Below, piece by piece: positions 45,730 through 55,032 of a stretch of DNA of 64,000 bases; position 1 is the stretch's first letter, and each line of letters starts with the position of its first letter. The notes beneath the pieces are model-generated. The model ran no database searches. It was not told the DNA's origin and saw only the letters and a program-made list of their open reading frames with translations. The DNA comes from Gordonia gummivorans. Lineage in GTDB: Bacteria > Actinomycetota > Actinomycetes > Mycobacteriales > Mycobacteriaceae. The DNA lies in assembly GCF_022513585.1 (NCBI RefSeq), contig NZ_JAKWBF010000016.1:1-64000 (forward strand). Direction: 5' to 3'. Made by a program: the position numbers and the translations under genes.

Positions 45730-47100
45730 ATGATGCGCCTGCACTTCTATGCCGGTGTGCTGATCGGGCCGTTCATCCTCGTGGCCGCGCTCACCGGCGC
45801 CCTCTACGCAGCTGCCCCGACCATCGAACGAGTCGTCTACGGCGACGTGCTGAGCGTCGACGCCACCGGCTCATCCGTGCCGCTGACCGCGCAGGTCGCG
45901 GCCGCACAGCAGGCGAATCCTGGCCTGTCCGTGACCGGGGTGCGGCCCCCGGCGTCGGCCACCGATTCCACTCGGATCTACTTCGCCGACCCGGCACTCG
46001 GTGAGGAGAAGCTGCGCGCTGTGTTCGTCGACCCCTACTCCGGGAAGGTGCTGGGCAGCGAGCCGACCTGGTTCGGATATCTGCCATTGAGCAGCTGGCT
46101 CGACGGCTTCCACAGCAACCTGCAGCTCGGTGAGACGGGCGCGCTCTACAGCGAGCTCGCGGCGTCGTGGTTGTGGGTGGTCGCCCTCGGTGGTCTCTAC
46201 CTGTGGTGGCGTCGGTTCCGGCAGGCTCGAGCACGCGGACGGCGCGGCCGGTTCTTCGGGGTCGACCGCTCGGTGACCGGTCGGGCCCGTACGGTGAATT
46301 GGCATGGTGCGGCGGGTGTGTGGATTCTCGTCGTGCTCGTCTTCCTCTCGGCCACCGGTATCACATGGTCGACGCATGCGGGTGAACATGTCACCGAGTT
46401 GCGTACCGCGATGTCTTGGGAGCGCCCCGATCTGGCCACCTCGCTTCCCGCGGCATCTGACGCCGCCGGAGGTCATGCCGGGCATTCGATGGCCACACCG
46501 ACCGTCGACTTCTCGACGATCGACTTCGATCGGGTCGTCGCTGTGGCCGCAGCGGCCGGAGTGCGCACGCCCCTCGATGTGACGCTGCCCAGCGAGCCGG
46601 GGCAGGCGATCAGTGTCGCCGAGATCGAGAAGCCCTACCGACTGTCCAGCGATGCGGTGGCCATCGATCCCACGACGATGCAGATCGCGGGCCGGGTCGA
46701 CTACGACAGCGACTACTCGCTGATGGCGAAGCTTGCCGACTGGGGGATCCGCGCGCACATGGGATTCCTCTTCGGTTTCCTCAACCAGCTCTTGTTGCTG
46801 GTCGTCGCGCTGATCCTCGTCACGGTGATCATCCGCGGATACCGGATGTGGTGGCAGCGCCGACCCACGCGCGGTGGCGCCTGGGGCGTCGGACGAGCTC
46901 CTCGTCGCGGCGGCATCCGTCAGATCCCGTGGCCTGCCGCGGTTGTGCTGGTGGCGGCGGCCGTTGCAGTGGGATGGTTCCTGCCGCTGCTCGGCTGGAC
47001 CCTGCTGGCATTCCTCGTGGTCGACGCGGCGCTGGCTCTGATCGCTTGGGGGCGCCACCGGACGGCCGCGGAAGTATCGGCTGCACGAAAGGGCAAGTGA
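45730..47100 (+). CDS. PepSY-domain membrane protein (possible 5' frame break)
   Basis: 456 residues as drawn. PepSY-associated membrane proteins have four helices and a periplasmic PepSY-like domain; here the first helix is LIGPFILVAALTGALYAAA, the second ELAASWLWVVALGGLYLWW, the third AAGVWILVVLVFLSATGITW and a later group starts at LFGFLNQLLLLVVALILV. A His/Met-rich loop (GGHAGHSMATP) suggests metal contact. The ATG at 45730 has no ribosome site. In-frame codons upstream read NWRPL-MMRLHFYAG, which is how family members run into helix 1, but that frame opens at a TGA (45628) without a start; an ATG at 45627 with a plausible N-terminus is one base out of frame. Confidence 0.75.
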   Translation: MMRLHFYAGVLIGPFILVAALTGALYAAAPTIERVVYGDVLSVDATGSSVPLTAQVAAAQQANPGLSVTGVRPPASATDSTRIYFADPALGEEKLRAVFVDPYSGKVLGSEPTWFGYLPLSSWLDGFHSNLQLGETGALYSELAASWLWVVALGGLYLWWRRFRQARARGRRGRFFGVDRSVTGRARTVNWHGAAGVWILVVLVFLSATGITWSTHAGEHVTELRTAMSWERPDLATSLPAASDAAGGHAGHSMATPTVDFSTIDFDRVVAVAAAAGVRTPLDVTLPSEPGQAISVAEIEKPYRLSSDAVAIDPTTMQIAGRVDYDSDYSLMAKLADWGIRAHMGFLFGFLNQLLLLVVALILVTVIIRGYRMWWQRRPTRGGAWGVGRAPRRGGIRQIPWPAAVVLVAAAVAVGWFLPLLGWTLLAFLVVDAALALIAWGRHRTAAEVSAARKGK

Positions 47101-47101
47101 G

Positions 47102-47632
47102 GTGACCACATTCAGAACGAGCGGTCGCGCGATCGTGTTGGTGGTCGCTGTGGCCTTGACGTTGTTTGTCGCCGCGTGCGGCGACAGCGGTGACGACAAG
47201 GCAGATCTCACCGTGGCCAACCAGTGGGTGAAGGCGGTCCCGCAGGGACAGATGACGGCGGCCTTCGGCGTCCTGACCAACACCACCGACAGCGACATCC
47301 ATGTGACGGCTGCATCATCGCCTGCCGCCGGCCGCATGGAATTGCACGAGGTTGTCCCCGGTGTCGGCGGTGCGATGCAGATGAGGCAGAAGGACGGCGG
47401 GTTCGTCATCTCGGCACACGGCTCCTTGGAGTTGACGCCCGGCGGTTACCACCTGATGATGTTCGACCTGCCTGCACCTTTGACCCCGGGCGAGGACGTC
47501 GCGATCACATTGACGCTCTTCGACGGAAGTACGACCTCGTTCTCGGCCCAGGTGCGGGACTTCGCGGGTGCGAACGAGGACTACGGCCCCGGACACGGCA
47601 TGCCCACCAGCACCACGGCACCTGGCGCCTGA
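47102..47632 (+). CDS. PCu(A)C-type copper chaperone lipoprotein
   Basis: 176 residues from a GTG. The lipobox is VAAC after a hydrophobic segment, so it is anchored outside the membrane. The DUF461/PCu(A)C copper ligands are in the expected order: MELHEVVPG, MQMRQKDG and GGYHLMMFDL, matching H-M-x10-M-x21-H-x-M. These proteins deliver Cu(I), in many bacteria to cytochrome oxidase. The start follows the PepSY stop by one base, so the pair is coupled, with the peroxidase next. Confidence 0.88.
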   Translation: MTTFRTSGRAIVLVVAVALTLFVAACGDSGDDKADLTVANQWVKAVPQGQMTAAFGVLTNTTDSDIHVTAASSPAAGRMELHEVVPGVGGAMQMRQKDGGFVISAHGSLELTPGGYHLMMFDLPAPLTPGEDVAITLTLFDGSTTSFSAQVRDFAGANEDYGPGHGMPTSTTAPGA

Positions 47633-47642
47633 GCGGTGTGAC

Positions 47643-48845
47643 ATGTCGAGAACGGAACTGAGCCGGCGGCGCCTCCTCGGGGGAGGCGCCGCCGCGCTCG
47701 GCGCCATCGGGGCGGGTGCTGCAGTATCGACGCTGGCGTCGTCCGGTGCGGTCACCGGTCCAGCGGGCCAGGAATTCGGACGGCACACGGTGCCGTTCTT
47801 CGGTGACCATCAGGCCGGGATCGAGACGCCGCCGCAGGCGCACGCCGTGTTCATCGCTCTGGATCTGAGGCCGGGATCGACGACGCGAGAGGCGATTTCG
47901 ATCCTGAAGTTGTGGACCGCGGACGCCGCCCGATTGACCGCGGGTGCGGCTGCCCTCGCCGACACCGAGCCCGAACTCGCCACTTCGCCGTCGCGCCTGA
48001 CGGTCACGGTCGGGTTCGGTCCGACGCTGTTCGAGCGGCTACGACTCCAGTCCCCGGCGTCGGTGCGGCCACTGCCGTCCTTCGGGATCGACGCCCTCGA
48101 GCCGGAATGGGGTGGGGGCGACCTGCTCCTGCAGCTTTGTTGCGATGATCCGACGACGCTGGCCCACGCGCAGCGCGTGTTGTTGAAGAACACCCGAAAG
48201 CTCGCCACCATCCGGTGGATTCAGCGTGGCTTCCGGCCGGCCCGGGGCGCGCACCCCGACGGCCAGACGATGCGCAACCTGATGGGATCGGTCGACGGGA
48301 CCGTCAACCCCCGATCGGGTAGCGGCGACTTCGCCGACGTCGTCTGGGCAGGGCCGGACCAGGGGTGGCTCGCCGGCGGCACCACGATGGTGATCCGCCG
48401 CATCCGCGTCGAACTCGATACCTGGGACGAACTCGATCGGCACGGACGAGACCTCGCCATCGGCCGCCATCAGGACACCGGTGCTCCGCTCACCGGAAGT
48501 CACGAAGACGACGAGCCCGACTTCGCGGCGACCAAACGGGGCATCCCGGTGATCCCGGCGAACTCCCACATCGCGCGTGCCCACGCGAAGGGGCCGCGGG
48601 AACGTTTTCTGCGGCGGGCCTACAACTTCGACGACGTGCCGTCTGGCGGTGCCACGACGAACGCGGGCCTGATCTTCACGACGTTTCAGCGAGACATCGA
48701 CACCCAGTTCATCCCGGTACAGCAACGGCTGGCCGAGGCTGACCTGCTAAACGAATGGACGACGCCGATCGGGTCGGCGGTCTTCGCGATCCCGCCCGGT
48801 GTCGCCGCGGGCCGGTATCTCGGACACCAGCTGTTCGAGAGCTAG
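47643..48845 (+). CDS. Tat-exported Dyp-type peroxidase
   Basis: 400 residues. The head SRTELSRRRLLGGGAAAL is a twin-arginine signal, so folded haem enzyme is exported. The DyP signature GSVDGTVNP (the G-x2-D-G motif with the catalytic Asp) is present, with the proximal haem His in GIPVIPANSHIARAH and Arg residues after it (RERFLRRAYNF). It belongs to the EfeB/Tat-DyP group. With PCu(A)C and PepSY proteins it makes a conserved copper/haem cluster; iron extraction from haem or peroxide defence are candidate roles. Its stop codon overlaps the remnant at 48842. Confidence 0.9.
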   Translation: MSRTELSRRRLLGGGAAALGAIGAGAAVSTLASSGAVTGPAGQEFGRHTVPFFGDHQAGIETPPQAHAVFIALDLRPGSTTREAISILKLWTADAARLTAGAAALADTEPELATSPSRLTVTVGFGPTLFERLRLQSPASVRPLPSFGIDALEPEWGGGDLLLQLCCDDPTTLAHAQRVLLKNTRKLATIRWIQRGFRPARGAHPDGQTMRNLMGSVDGTVNPRSGSGDFADVVWAGPDQGWLAGGTTMVIRRIRVELDTWDELDRHGRDLAIGRHQDTGAPLTGSHEDDEPDFAATKRGIPVIPANSHIARAHAKGPRERFLRRAYNFDDVPSGGATTNAGLIFTTFQRDIDTQFIPVQQRLAEADLLNEWTTPIGSAVFAIPPGVAAGRYLGHQLFES

Positions 48846-48911
48846 ACGCGTTCTTCGACCACCTGCCGGCTCGCTGACCTGGGCAAATACGTCAGCGTCG
48901 TGCTCGCAGAA
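48842..48911 (-). pseudogene. Remnant of an MFS transporter 3' end
   Basis: On the minus strand this reads ASTTLTYLPRSASRQVVEERV-stop. The C-terminus of the MFS gene at 49391 is ASVVALTIPASRRVVEERV-stop. The 31 bases next to the stops agree at all but four positions. The fragment has no upstream coding sequence and is followed by the three-hairpin repeat, so it is a duplicated tail. Confidence 0.6.
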
Positions 48912-48912
48912 T

Positions 48913-49007
48913 CTAGGGGAAGAGTTTTCCTCCCCTAGGTTCAGAGTCCTCCCCCAGAAGTTTCTAGGGGAGGACTCTGAGGGTAGGGGACGAAGTTTCT
49001 TCCCCTA
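48913..49007. repeat. Three-hairpin dispersed repeat, copy C
   Basis: Most complete copy. Hairpin 1: CTAGGGGA ... TCCCCTAG (48913-48938). Hairpin 2: TCAGAGTCCTCCCC (48941-48954) with GGGGAGGACTCTGA (48967-48980), a perfect 14-base stem. Hairpin 3: TAGGGGA ... TCCCCTA (48984-49007). It lies between the converging DyP and MFS genes. The following stretch to 49337 has shorter dyads but no gene I can support. Confidence 0.8.
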
Positions 49008-49337
49008 TTTTCTGCGGGCGCCACGAGCGTGTGGCGCGTTCCGCGGAACGCGCCGATCGACAGTCGCGGGCTCGACGACGCAGGTGCTCGCGTTTCTCCC
49101 CTTTGCGCGCAGTGCATCGCGCGCAGATGGGAGACATGCGAGCAGATGTCGCCAGCACCCTCTGAGCGGAAGCGTCCGCCGCCGAGATGGTGGTCCAAGA
49201 CCGCCGCCGACGCGCATTGTCGGCGTGTCGCGATCTCAGGAACCGCGTGTCTGGTGAGAAACCCGGTGCGCACCAGAGGTTTCCGACCGCACTGGCGGTT
49301 TCTGGCCACGAATGCGGTGTCTGCGACGAGGCGCGCT

Positions 49338-49377
49338 CTTCCCGCCTTCACGATCGTCGACGGGGCGGCGGGTGGGT
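49338..49377. repeat. Dispersed CCCGCC-GGCGGG module, copy 3
   Basis: CTTCCCGCCTTCACGATCGTCGACGGGGCGGCGGGTGGG resembles 200-239 and 21612-21645, with the middle changed but the CCCGCC/GGCGGG ends kept. It stands 13 bases before the stop of the MFS gene. As at the left edge of the window, it accompanies a three-hairpin repeat. Confidence 0.5.
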
Positions 49378-49390
49378 CGCTGCTCCGATC

Positions 49391-50869
49391 TCAGACGCGT
49401 TCTTCGACGACGCGCCGACTCGCCGGGATGGTGAGTGCGACGACGCTCGCAATAACGCAGGCGCCCAGCGAGATTCCGGCGGACCACAGGTAGCCGACCT
49501 CGCTGGGCACCGCGATCGTCTGACCGTCGGGGGCGGTGGCGGCAATCATCGACCACGTCAGGATCATCCCGACGACAGCCGCCGACATCGACGTCCCGAC
49601 CACTCGCATGAGGGCGTTGACGCCGTTGGCCTCGCCGGTCTGTTCGACGCGTACCGCCCGCATGATCAGCGACGGCATCGCCGAGTACGCGATTCCCAGC
49701 CCGGCGCCGATCAGGCAGCTGATGGTGACCATCAACCCCCAGTTCAGGGCCCACGGCCCGGCGATCGCGACGATGAACACGATGTAGCCGGTACCGATCA
49801 CCAGCCCGCCGAGCGACAGCGAGATCCGCGGCCCGAAGGCATCCGTGAGCCGACCGCTGATATGGGAGAAGACGAACATCAGCAGACCGCTCGGGGCGAG
49901 GATCAGACTCGCCGTGAGCATGTCGAAGCCGAGTCCGTTGGGGCTCGAGGTCGGCGCCATCAGGAGCTGGATCGGGATCAGCTGCATCGAATAGAACGCG
50001 AATCCGGTCGCCACGGATGCGACATTGGTCAGCAGGACGGGACGCTCGACGACCACCGCGAGGTCGATCAGAGCGTTGGCGTGATGACGCTCGAAGTACG
50101 ACCACAGGGCGCCGACCACGATGAAAGCGGCAAACAGTCCGAGGGTCAGTGGACTCGTCCACCCCCACGCCGATCCCTTGGACAAGGGCAGGAGAAGGCA
50201 GACGAGCATCGCGGCGAGTCCGGCCGCGCCGATCAGGTCGAAGCGGCCGCCGCTGCGGGTCGGGCTCTCCGGGACGGTGATCGCGATGCCGATGGCGCCC
50301 AGGATTCCGGCGGCGGCGCACGCCCAGAACAGGGCATGCCAGCTGAGATGCTGGGCGATGGACGCGGCGAACGGCAGGCCCAGTGCGCCGCCGACACCGA
50401 GCGACGCACTCATGGTGCCGACCGACGAACCGAGGTGTCGGGGCGGCACGATGTCGCGCATCACGCTGATACCCAGCGCGATGGTGCCGAAACCGAGGCC
50501 CTGCAGACCCCGACCGATCAGGAACGGGACCAGCGCCGTCGACAGCGCACACACCATCGAACCGATGGCCACGCAGCTCATGCTGCCGATCAGGGCGAGT
50601 CGCTTGCCGTACATGTCGCCGAGACGACCACCGATCGGTGTGATCACGGCACCGACGAGCAGGGTGATGGTGAGCGCCCAGGATGTGTTGCCGGGATCGG
50701 CGTGCAGCAGCGTCGGCAGCTGGGGGATGAGCGGCACAATGATCGTCTGCATCAGCGCCACTACGATGCCCGCCGCACAGAGCACGGTGACCGCAGCGCG
50801 GGGGTGCCGTTCGATCGGTTCCGGTGCGCCTGCCACTCCGGGCACATCCGTCCCGCACGTCGCGCTCAC
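49391..50869 (-). CDS. MFS exporter, DHA2-like (14 helices)
   Basis: About 492 residues from a GTG that has GGAGGTG eight bases upstream. The MFS motif A region is GGRLGDMYGKRLALIGS after helix 2, and motif-C-like Gly/Pro-rich helix 5 reads SLGVGGALGLPFAAS. The length and helix count fit drug:H+ antiporter family 2. Substrate unknown. It is 91 bases after prpR on the same strand, so it might be read from that promoter. Its last 20 codons have a duplicate at 48842-48911. Confidence 0.85.
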   Translation of the reverse strand: MSATCGTDVPGVAGAPEPIERHPRAAVTVLCAAGIVVALMQTIIVPLIPQLPTLLHADPGNTSWALTITLLVGAVITPIGGRLGDMYGKRLALIGSMSCVAIGSMVCALSTALVPFLIGRGLQGLGFGTIALGISVMRDIVPPRHLGSSVGTMSASLGVGGALGLPFAASIAQHLSWHALFWACAAAGILGAIGIAITVPESPTRSGGRFDLIGAAGLAAMLVCLLLPLSKGSAWGWTSPLTLGLFAAFIVVGALWSYFERHHANALIDLAVVVERPVLLTNVASVATGFAFYSMQLIPIQLLMAPTSSPNGLGFDMLTASLILAPSGLLMFVFSHISGRLTDAFGPRISLSLGGLVIGTGYIVFIVAIAGPWALNWGLMVTISCLIGAGLGIAYSAMPSLIMRAVRVEQTGEANGVNALMRVVGTSMSAAVVGMILTWSMIAATAPDGQTIAVPSEVGYLWSAGISLGACVIASVVALTIPASRRVVEERV

Positions 50870-50960
50870 TGTTCTGCACACCTCCGCTCTGGATGCTATC
50901 CCGGCCGATCGATCGTTCGGATCGAGGGCCCGCACTCGGGGAGCGGGAGTATTCGAGTGG

Positions 50961-52388
50961 TCAGGTCGTCGCCTGGCGGTAGGGAATCGAATCGCTGACA
51001 GTGGCGTCGACGAGGATGGGCTGACCGAGTTGCGGGAAGGCGCGCTGCGCACACGCGGGTCGGCTGCACACCTTGCAGCCCGCACCGATCGGCACGACGG
51101 TCGTTTCGTCGGCGAGGTCGATGCCGCTGGCGTAGATGAGCCGTTCGGCATGCGAGACGTCGCAGCCGAGACCGATGGCGAAGCTCTTGCGCGGCGACAG
51201 GAAGCCCTGCTGTTCGTCGGTGGTGCGGGCCAGCCAGAAGTAGGAGCGCCCGTCGGGCATCTGCGACACCTGGGTGACGATGCGGCCCGGCGTCGAGAAG
51301 GCGTCGTGCACCACCCACAGTGGGCAGCTTCCGCCGACCCGGGAGAAGTGAAAGGCCGTGGCGGACTGACGTTTTGAAATGTTCCCCGCGCGATCGGTGC
51401 GGACGAAGATGAACGGAACTCCGCGGTTCTGGGCGCGCTGGAGCGTGGACAGTCGATGGCACACCGTCTCGAAGCCGACGCCGAACCCGAGACTGAGGAG
51501 TTCGACGTCGTAGCGCGCCTTCTCGGCCGCGTCGAGGAACCGCTCGTAGGGGAGGAGTAGCGCGCCGGCGAAGTAGTTGGCCAGGCCGATCCGCGCGACG
51601 GGTACCGACGCCGGGTGCATATTGTCGGCCTCGGCGACGAGGGCGTCGATGATCGGACCCTGGGTGAGCAGTGCGAGTTGGGTGGCGAGCTGGAAGGCGC
51701 GTTGTCCCGACGAGAGTCGCCCGGCGAGGTGCAGCACGCGGCTGTCCTCGTGGAAACGACGTTTGGGCCCTCGGGCCGCGCCGGCCGGATCGGGATCGTG
51801 GTCGATGGTGACCGAGATGCCGAACTCGTCGCGCAGGAGTTCGGCGAGTTGGAGGTCGAGACCGCCGACCGAGAGCCGATGGTCGACGAAGAGCTGCTCG
51901 GCCGCCCGGTCCAGGGAGTCGATGTAGTTCTTGCGGTCGTAGAAAAAGTCGCGGACCTCCTCGAACGGCATCGGGGTGGCCGACGGCGTGCCTTCCGCCG
52001 AGACCCGTGCACGATGCCCTTCCAGTTCGGTGTCGGCGGTGACCAACCGGCGATGCATGTTCACCAGCGTCTGCCCGATCGCCGGCATGCGCGCGACCAG
52101 CTCGGAGATCTCGGCGCGGCTGACGTCGCCGGCGTCGGGTTGTGCGGCCAGTACATCGGCGAGGTCTGCGACCAGGCGTGCGTCGCCGTCCGGCGCGAAG
52201 TAGTCGGCGTCGAGGTCGAACTCGCGCGTGAGCGTCAGCAGCACCGGAACGGTGATCGGCCGCTGGTCGTTCTCGAGCTGATTTACGTAACTGGTAGACA
52301 GGTCGATCCGCCGCGCCAGACCCGCCTGGGAGAGGCCTCGTTCATCGCGCAGCCGACGAAGCCGCGCACCCACAAACATCTTGGCCAT
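50961..52388 (-). CDS. prpR: PrpR/RamB-family regulator of propionate metabolism
   Basis: About 475 residues. An N-terminal XRE helix-turn-helix ([19 protein letters not shown]) is followed by the DUF2083/IrrE-like ligand domain shared by RamB and M. tuberculosis Rv1129c. A C-terminal cysteine cluster, [15 protein letters not shown], could hold an iron-sulfur cluster, as reported for mycobacterial PrpR. It is divergent from prpD over 119 bases. It should activate prpDBC when propionyl-CoA accumulates. Start at [10 protein letters not shown]; longer readings cross the promoter. Confidence 0.9.
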   Translation of the reverse strand: MAKMFVGARLRRLRDERGLSQAGLARRIDLSTSYVNQLENDQRPITVPVLLTLTREFDLDADYFAPDGDARLVADLADVLAAQPDAGDVSRAEISELVARMPAIGQTLVNMHRRLVTADTELEGHRARVSAEGTPSATPMPFEEVRDFFYDRKNYIDSLDRAAEQLFVDHRLSVGGLDLQLAELLRDEFGISVTIDHDPDPAGAARGPKRRFHEDSRVLHLAGRLSSGQRAFQLATQLALLTQGPIIDALVAEADNMHPASVPVARIGLANYFAGALLLPYERFLDAAEKARYDVELLSLGFGVGFETVCHRLSTLQRAQNRGVPFIFVRTDRAGNISKRQSATAFHFSRVGGSCPLWVVHDAFSTPGRIVTQVSQMPDGRSYFWLARTTDEQQGFLSPRKSFAIGLGCDVSHAERLIYASGIDLADETTVVPIGAGCKVCSRPACAQRAFPQLGQPILVDATVSDSIPYRQATT

Positions 52389-52420
52389 GGGAACAGCATA
52401 ATCGACACAGCTTCCACAAC

Positions 52421-52431
52421 ATTCGCAAAAT
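52421..52431. promoter_or_regulatory. RamB/PrpR-like box between prpR and prpD
   Basis: On the minus strand ATTTTGCGAAT, close to the corynebacterial RamB consensus (A/G)(A/C)TTTGC(A/C/G)AA(A/T). It is 33 bases from the prpR start and 77 bases from the prpD start. A second, weaker TTTGCCA lies near 52460. Binding is inferred. Confidence 0.45.
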
Positions 52432-52507
52432 GGCTCAACGGTATTCGCTGAAATACGCATTTGCCAGGCCTTTTGCGACGTCCGGGCGTGTGCGTACGGT
52501 GCAACAC

Positions 52508-54118
52508 ATGATCACTCATCACGTCCGCACCCACCGCAGTTCCGAAGATTTCCCGCAGTCGGAGCACCTCGCCCAGAAGATCGCGGAAGTCGCGACCGAC
52601 CCCGTTGCGGTGCCCGACGACACCGCGGCGATGGTGATCAACCGCATCATCGACAACGCTGCCGTGAGTGCCGCCTCGGTGATCCGACGTCCGGTCACCA
52701 CTGCTCGCCGCCAGGCGCAGGCACACCCGTCGACCCCCGGCGCCGGGAGCGGAGCGAGCGGGCCGAATAGGCACGGCGCCGGGAGCGGAGCGAGCGGGCC
52801 GAATAGGCACGGCGCCGGGAGCGGAGCGAGCGGGCCGAATAGACACGGCGCCACCGTCTTCGGTATCGACGGCACCTACTCGCCGGAGTGGGCCGCCTGG
52901 GCCAACGGCGTCGCGGTGCGTGAACTCGACTTCCACGACACCTTCCTCGCCGCCGAGTACTCCCATCCCGGCGACAACATCCCGCCGCTCGTCGCGGTCG
53001 CCCAGCACCTCGGTGTCGGCGGCGCGGACCTGATCCGCGGCCTCGCCACCGCCTACGAGATCCAGATCGACCTGGTGAAGGGCATCTGCCTGCACGAGCA
53101 CAAGATCGACCACGTCGCCCACCTCGGACCGTCGGTGGCCGCGGGCATCGGCACGATGCTGAATCTCGATCAGGAGACGATCTACCAGGCCGTCGGCCAG
53201 GCGCTGCATCTCACCACCGCCACCCGGCAGTCGCGCAAGGGGCTCATCTCCAGCTGGAAGGCCTACGCACCTGCGCACGCCGGAAAGATCGGCATCGAGG
53301 CCGTCGACCGTGCGATGCGCGGTGAGGGTGCGCCCGCTCCGATCTGGGAGGGCGAGGACGGTGTCATCGCCTGGCTGCTCGGCGGTCCCGAGGCGTCCTA
53401 CGAGGTTCCGTTGCCCGGACCCGGCGAGGCCAAGCGCGCGATCCTCGACTCCTACACCAAGGAACATTCGGCCGAGTACCAGAGCCAGGCGCCGATCGAC
53501 CTCGCACGCCGCATGCGCGAGAAGATCTCGAACTTCGACGACATCGAGTCGATCGTCCTGCACACCAGTCATCACACCCACGTGGTGATCGGTACCGGAT
53601 CGGGCGACCCGCAGAAGTTCGACCCGAGCGCCAGCCGCGAGACCCTCGACCACTCGGTCATGTACATCTTCGCCGTCGCGCTGCAGGACGGTACCTGGGA
53701 TCACGAGGCGTCCTACGCTCCCGAGCGCGCCAACCGCCCCGACACCATCGACCTGTGGAAGAAGATCTCCACGGTGCAGGACCCGGAGTGGACCCGTCGC
53801 TATCACTCGACCGACCCGAACGAGAAGGCCTTCGGTGCCAAGGCGGTCATCACACTCCGCAACGGTGAGGTGATCACCGACGAGCTCGCGGTCGCCGATG
53901 CGCATCCGCTCGGTGCACGTCCGTTCGCGCGGCCGCAGTACGAGGCCAAGTTCGCCACGATGGCCGACGGTGTGGTGGAAGCCGAAGAGCAGCAACGCTT
54001 CCTGGCTGCGGCCACCGGACTGGCGGACCTGGCCGCCGGTGAGCTGGGCGCGCTCAACGTCGCGGTACTGCCTGCCCTGCTCGACAAGGCTCCCTCGACC
54101 GGCAAGGGGATCTTCTGA
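52508..54118 (+). CDS. prpD: 2-Methylcitrate dehydratase with a triplicated insert
   Basis: 536 residues of the MmgE/PrpD family. It dehydrates 2-methylcitrate to 2-methyl-cis-aconitate. Family segments are [35 protein letters not shown], and [18 protein letters not shown]. Between the first helices and the [16 protein letters not shown] strand an insert of three identical 12-residue units ([12 protein letters not shown]) is present at about residues 78-114; it is encoded by the 36-base repeats at 52739-52852 and is not part of the family core. First gene of prpDBC; overlaps prpB by one base. The ATG at 52508 has no clear ribosome site. Confidence 0.93.
   Translation: MITHHVRTHRSSEDFPQSEHLAQKIAEVATDPVAVPDDTAAMVINRIIDNAAVSAASVIRRPVTTARRQAQAHPSTPGAGSGASGPNRHGAGSGASGPNRHGAGSGASGPNRHGATVFGIDGTYSPEWAAWANGVAVRELDFHDTFLAAEYSHPGDNIPPLVAVAQHLGVGGADLIRGLATAYEIQIDLVKGICLHEHKIDHVAHLGPSVAAGIGTMLNLDQETIYQAVGQALHLTTATRQSRKGLISSWKAYAPAHAGKIGIEAVDRAMRGEGAPAPIWEGEDGVIAWLLGGPEASYEVPLPGPGEAKRAILDSYTKEHSAEYQSQAPIDLARRMREKISNFDDIESIVLHTSHHTHVVIGTGSGDPQKFDPSASRETLDHSVMYIFAVALQDGTWDHEASYAPERANRPDTIDLWKKISTVQDPEWTRRYHSTDPNEKAFGAKAVITLRNGEVITDELAVADAHPLGARPFARPQYEAKFATMADGVVEAEEQQRFLAAATGLADLAAGELGALNVAVLPALLDKAPSTGKGIF
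52739..52852. repeat. Three tandem 36-base units inside prpD
   Basis: The unit begins GGCGCCGGGAGCGGAGCGAG and ends CGGGCCGAATAGGCAC. Units start at 52739, 52775 and 52811, followed by a partial GGCGCC. The third differs by one base (AGACAC). As 36 is a multiple of three, reading frame is preserved at any copy number, though other frames contain TAG. Confidence 0.9.
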
Positions 54119-55032
54119 TGTCCCTGTTCTCTTCGGCCGTCACCGACGGCGACAAACGACTGGCGCTGCGCGCCGGTTTGACCTCCGGTGAGTTGCAACG
54201 GTGGCCAGGAGCGTTCTCGCCCCTGGTGGCAAAGCTCGTTACCGATATCGGATTCGACGGGGTGTACGTTTCTGGTGCGGTGCTGTCGGCGGACCTGGGC
54301 CTCCCCGACATCGGGCTCACCACGCTCACGGAGGTGGCGGCGCGGGCCGGGTCGATCGCACGTGCCACCGACCTGCCCGCGCTCGTCGACGCCGACACCG
54401 GATTCGGCGAACCCATGAGTGCGGCAAGGACTGTCGCGACACTCGAGGACGCCGGGCTGGCCGGGTGTCACCTCGAGGATCAAGTCAATCCGAAGCGATG
54501 CGGGCATCTCGACGGCAAGGACGTCGTCCCGGTCGGCGACATGCTCAAGCGGCTGGCGGCAGCGGTCAACGCACGGCGCGACGAGAACTTCGTCATCTGC
54601 GCACGCACCGACGCCCGTGCGATCGAGGGCTTCGACGCCGCGATCGACCGGGCCAAAGCGTATGCCGACGCCGGTGCCGATCTCATCTTCACTGAGGCGC
54701 TGCGCGATCTCGGTGAGTTCGAAAAGTTCCGGGCCGCAGTCGATGTCCCGTTGCTGGCCAACATGACCGAATTCGGCAAGTCCGAGCTCCTCACCACCGA
54801 TCAGTTGCGCGACGTCGGCTACAACGCGGTGATCTATCCCGTCACCGCCCTGCGGATCGCGATGGGTGCCGTCGAAGCGGGACTTCACGAAATCCATTCC
54901 GCAGGAACGCAAGCCGGACTGCTCGACGGTATGCAGCACCGGAGTCGGCTCTACGAACTGCTTCGTTATGCCGAGTACAACGATTTCGATTCCGATCTGT
55001 TCAACTTCTCACTCGAGGGTGCATCACAATGA
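54118..55032 (+). CDS. prpB: Methylisocitrate lyase
   Basis: 304 residues of the PEP mutase/isocitrate lyase superfamily. It splits 2-methylisocitrate into pyruvate and succinate. The active-site loop KRCGHLDGKDVVP (with the catalytic Cys) and the Mg-binding LVDADTGFGEPM are present. It overlaps prpD by one base and prpC by four. M. tuberculosis lacks a dedicated prpB in its prpDC operon, so a complete prpDBC is more like Corynebacterium or other Gordonia-type genomes. Confidence 0.93.
   Translation: MSLFSSAVTDGDKRLALRAGLTSGELQRWPGAFSPLVAKLVTDIGFDGVYVSGAVLSADLGLPDIGLTTLTEVAARAGSIARATDLPALVDADTGFGEPMSAARTVATLEDAGLAGCHLEDQVNPKRCGHLDGKDVVPVGDMLKRLAAAVNARRDENFVICARTDARAIEGFDAAIDRAKAYADAGADLIFTEALRDLGEFEKFRAAVDVPLLANMTEFGKSELLTTDQLRDVGYNAVIYPVTALRIAMGAVEAGLHEIHSAGTQAGLLDGMQHRSRLYELLRYAEYNDFDSDLFNFSLEGASQ

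Noticed and set aside
52739-52852. Short regular repeats as a CRISPR array
   Set aside because: Units are contiguous with no spacers, inside an open reading frame, and no cas genes are present.
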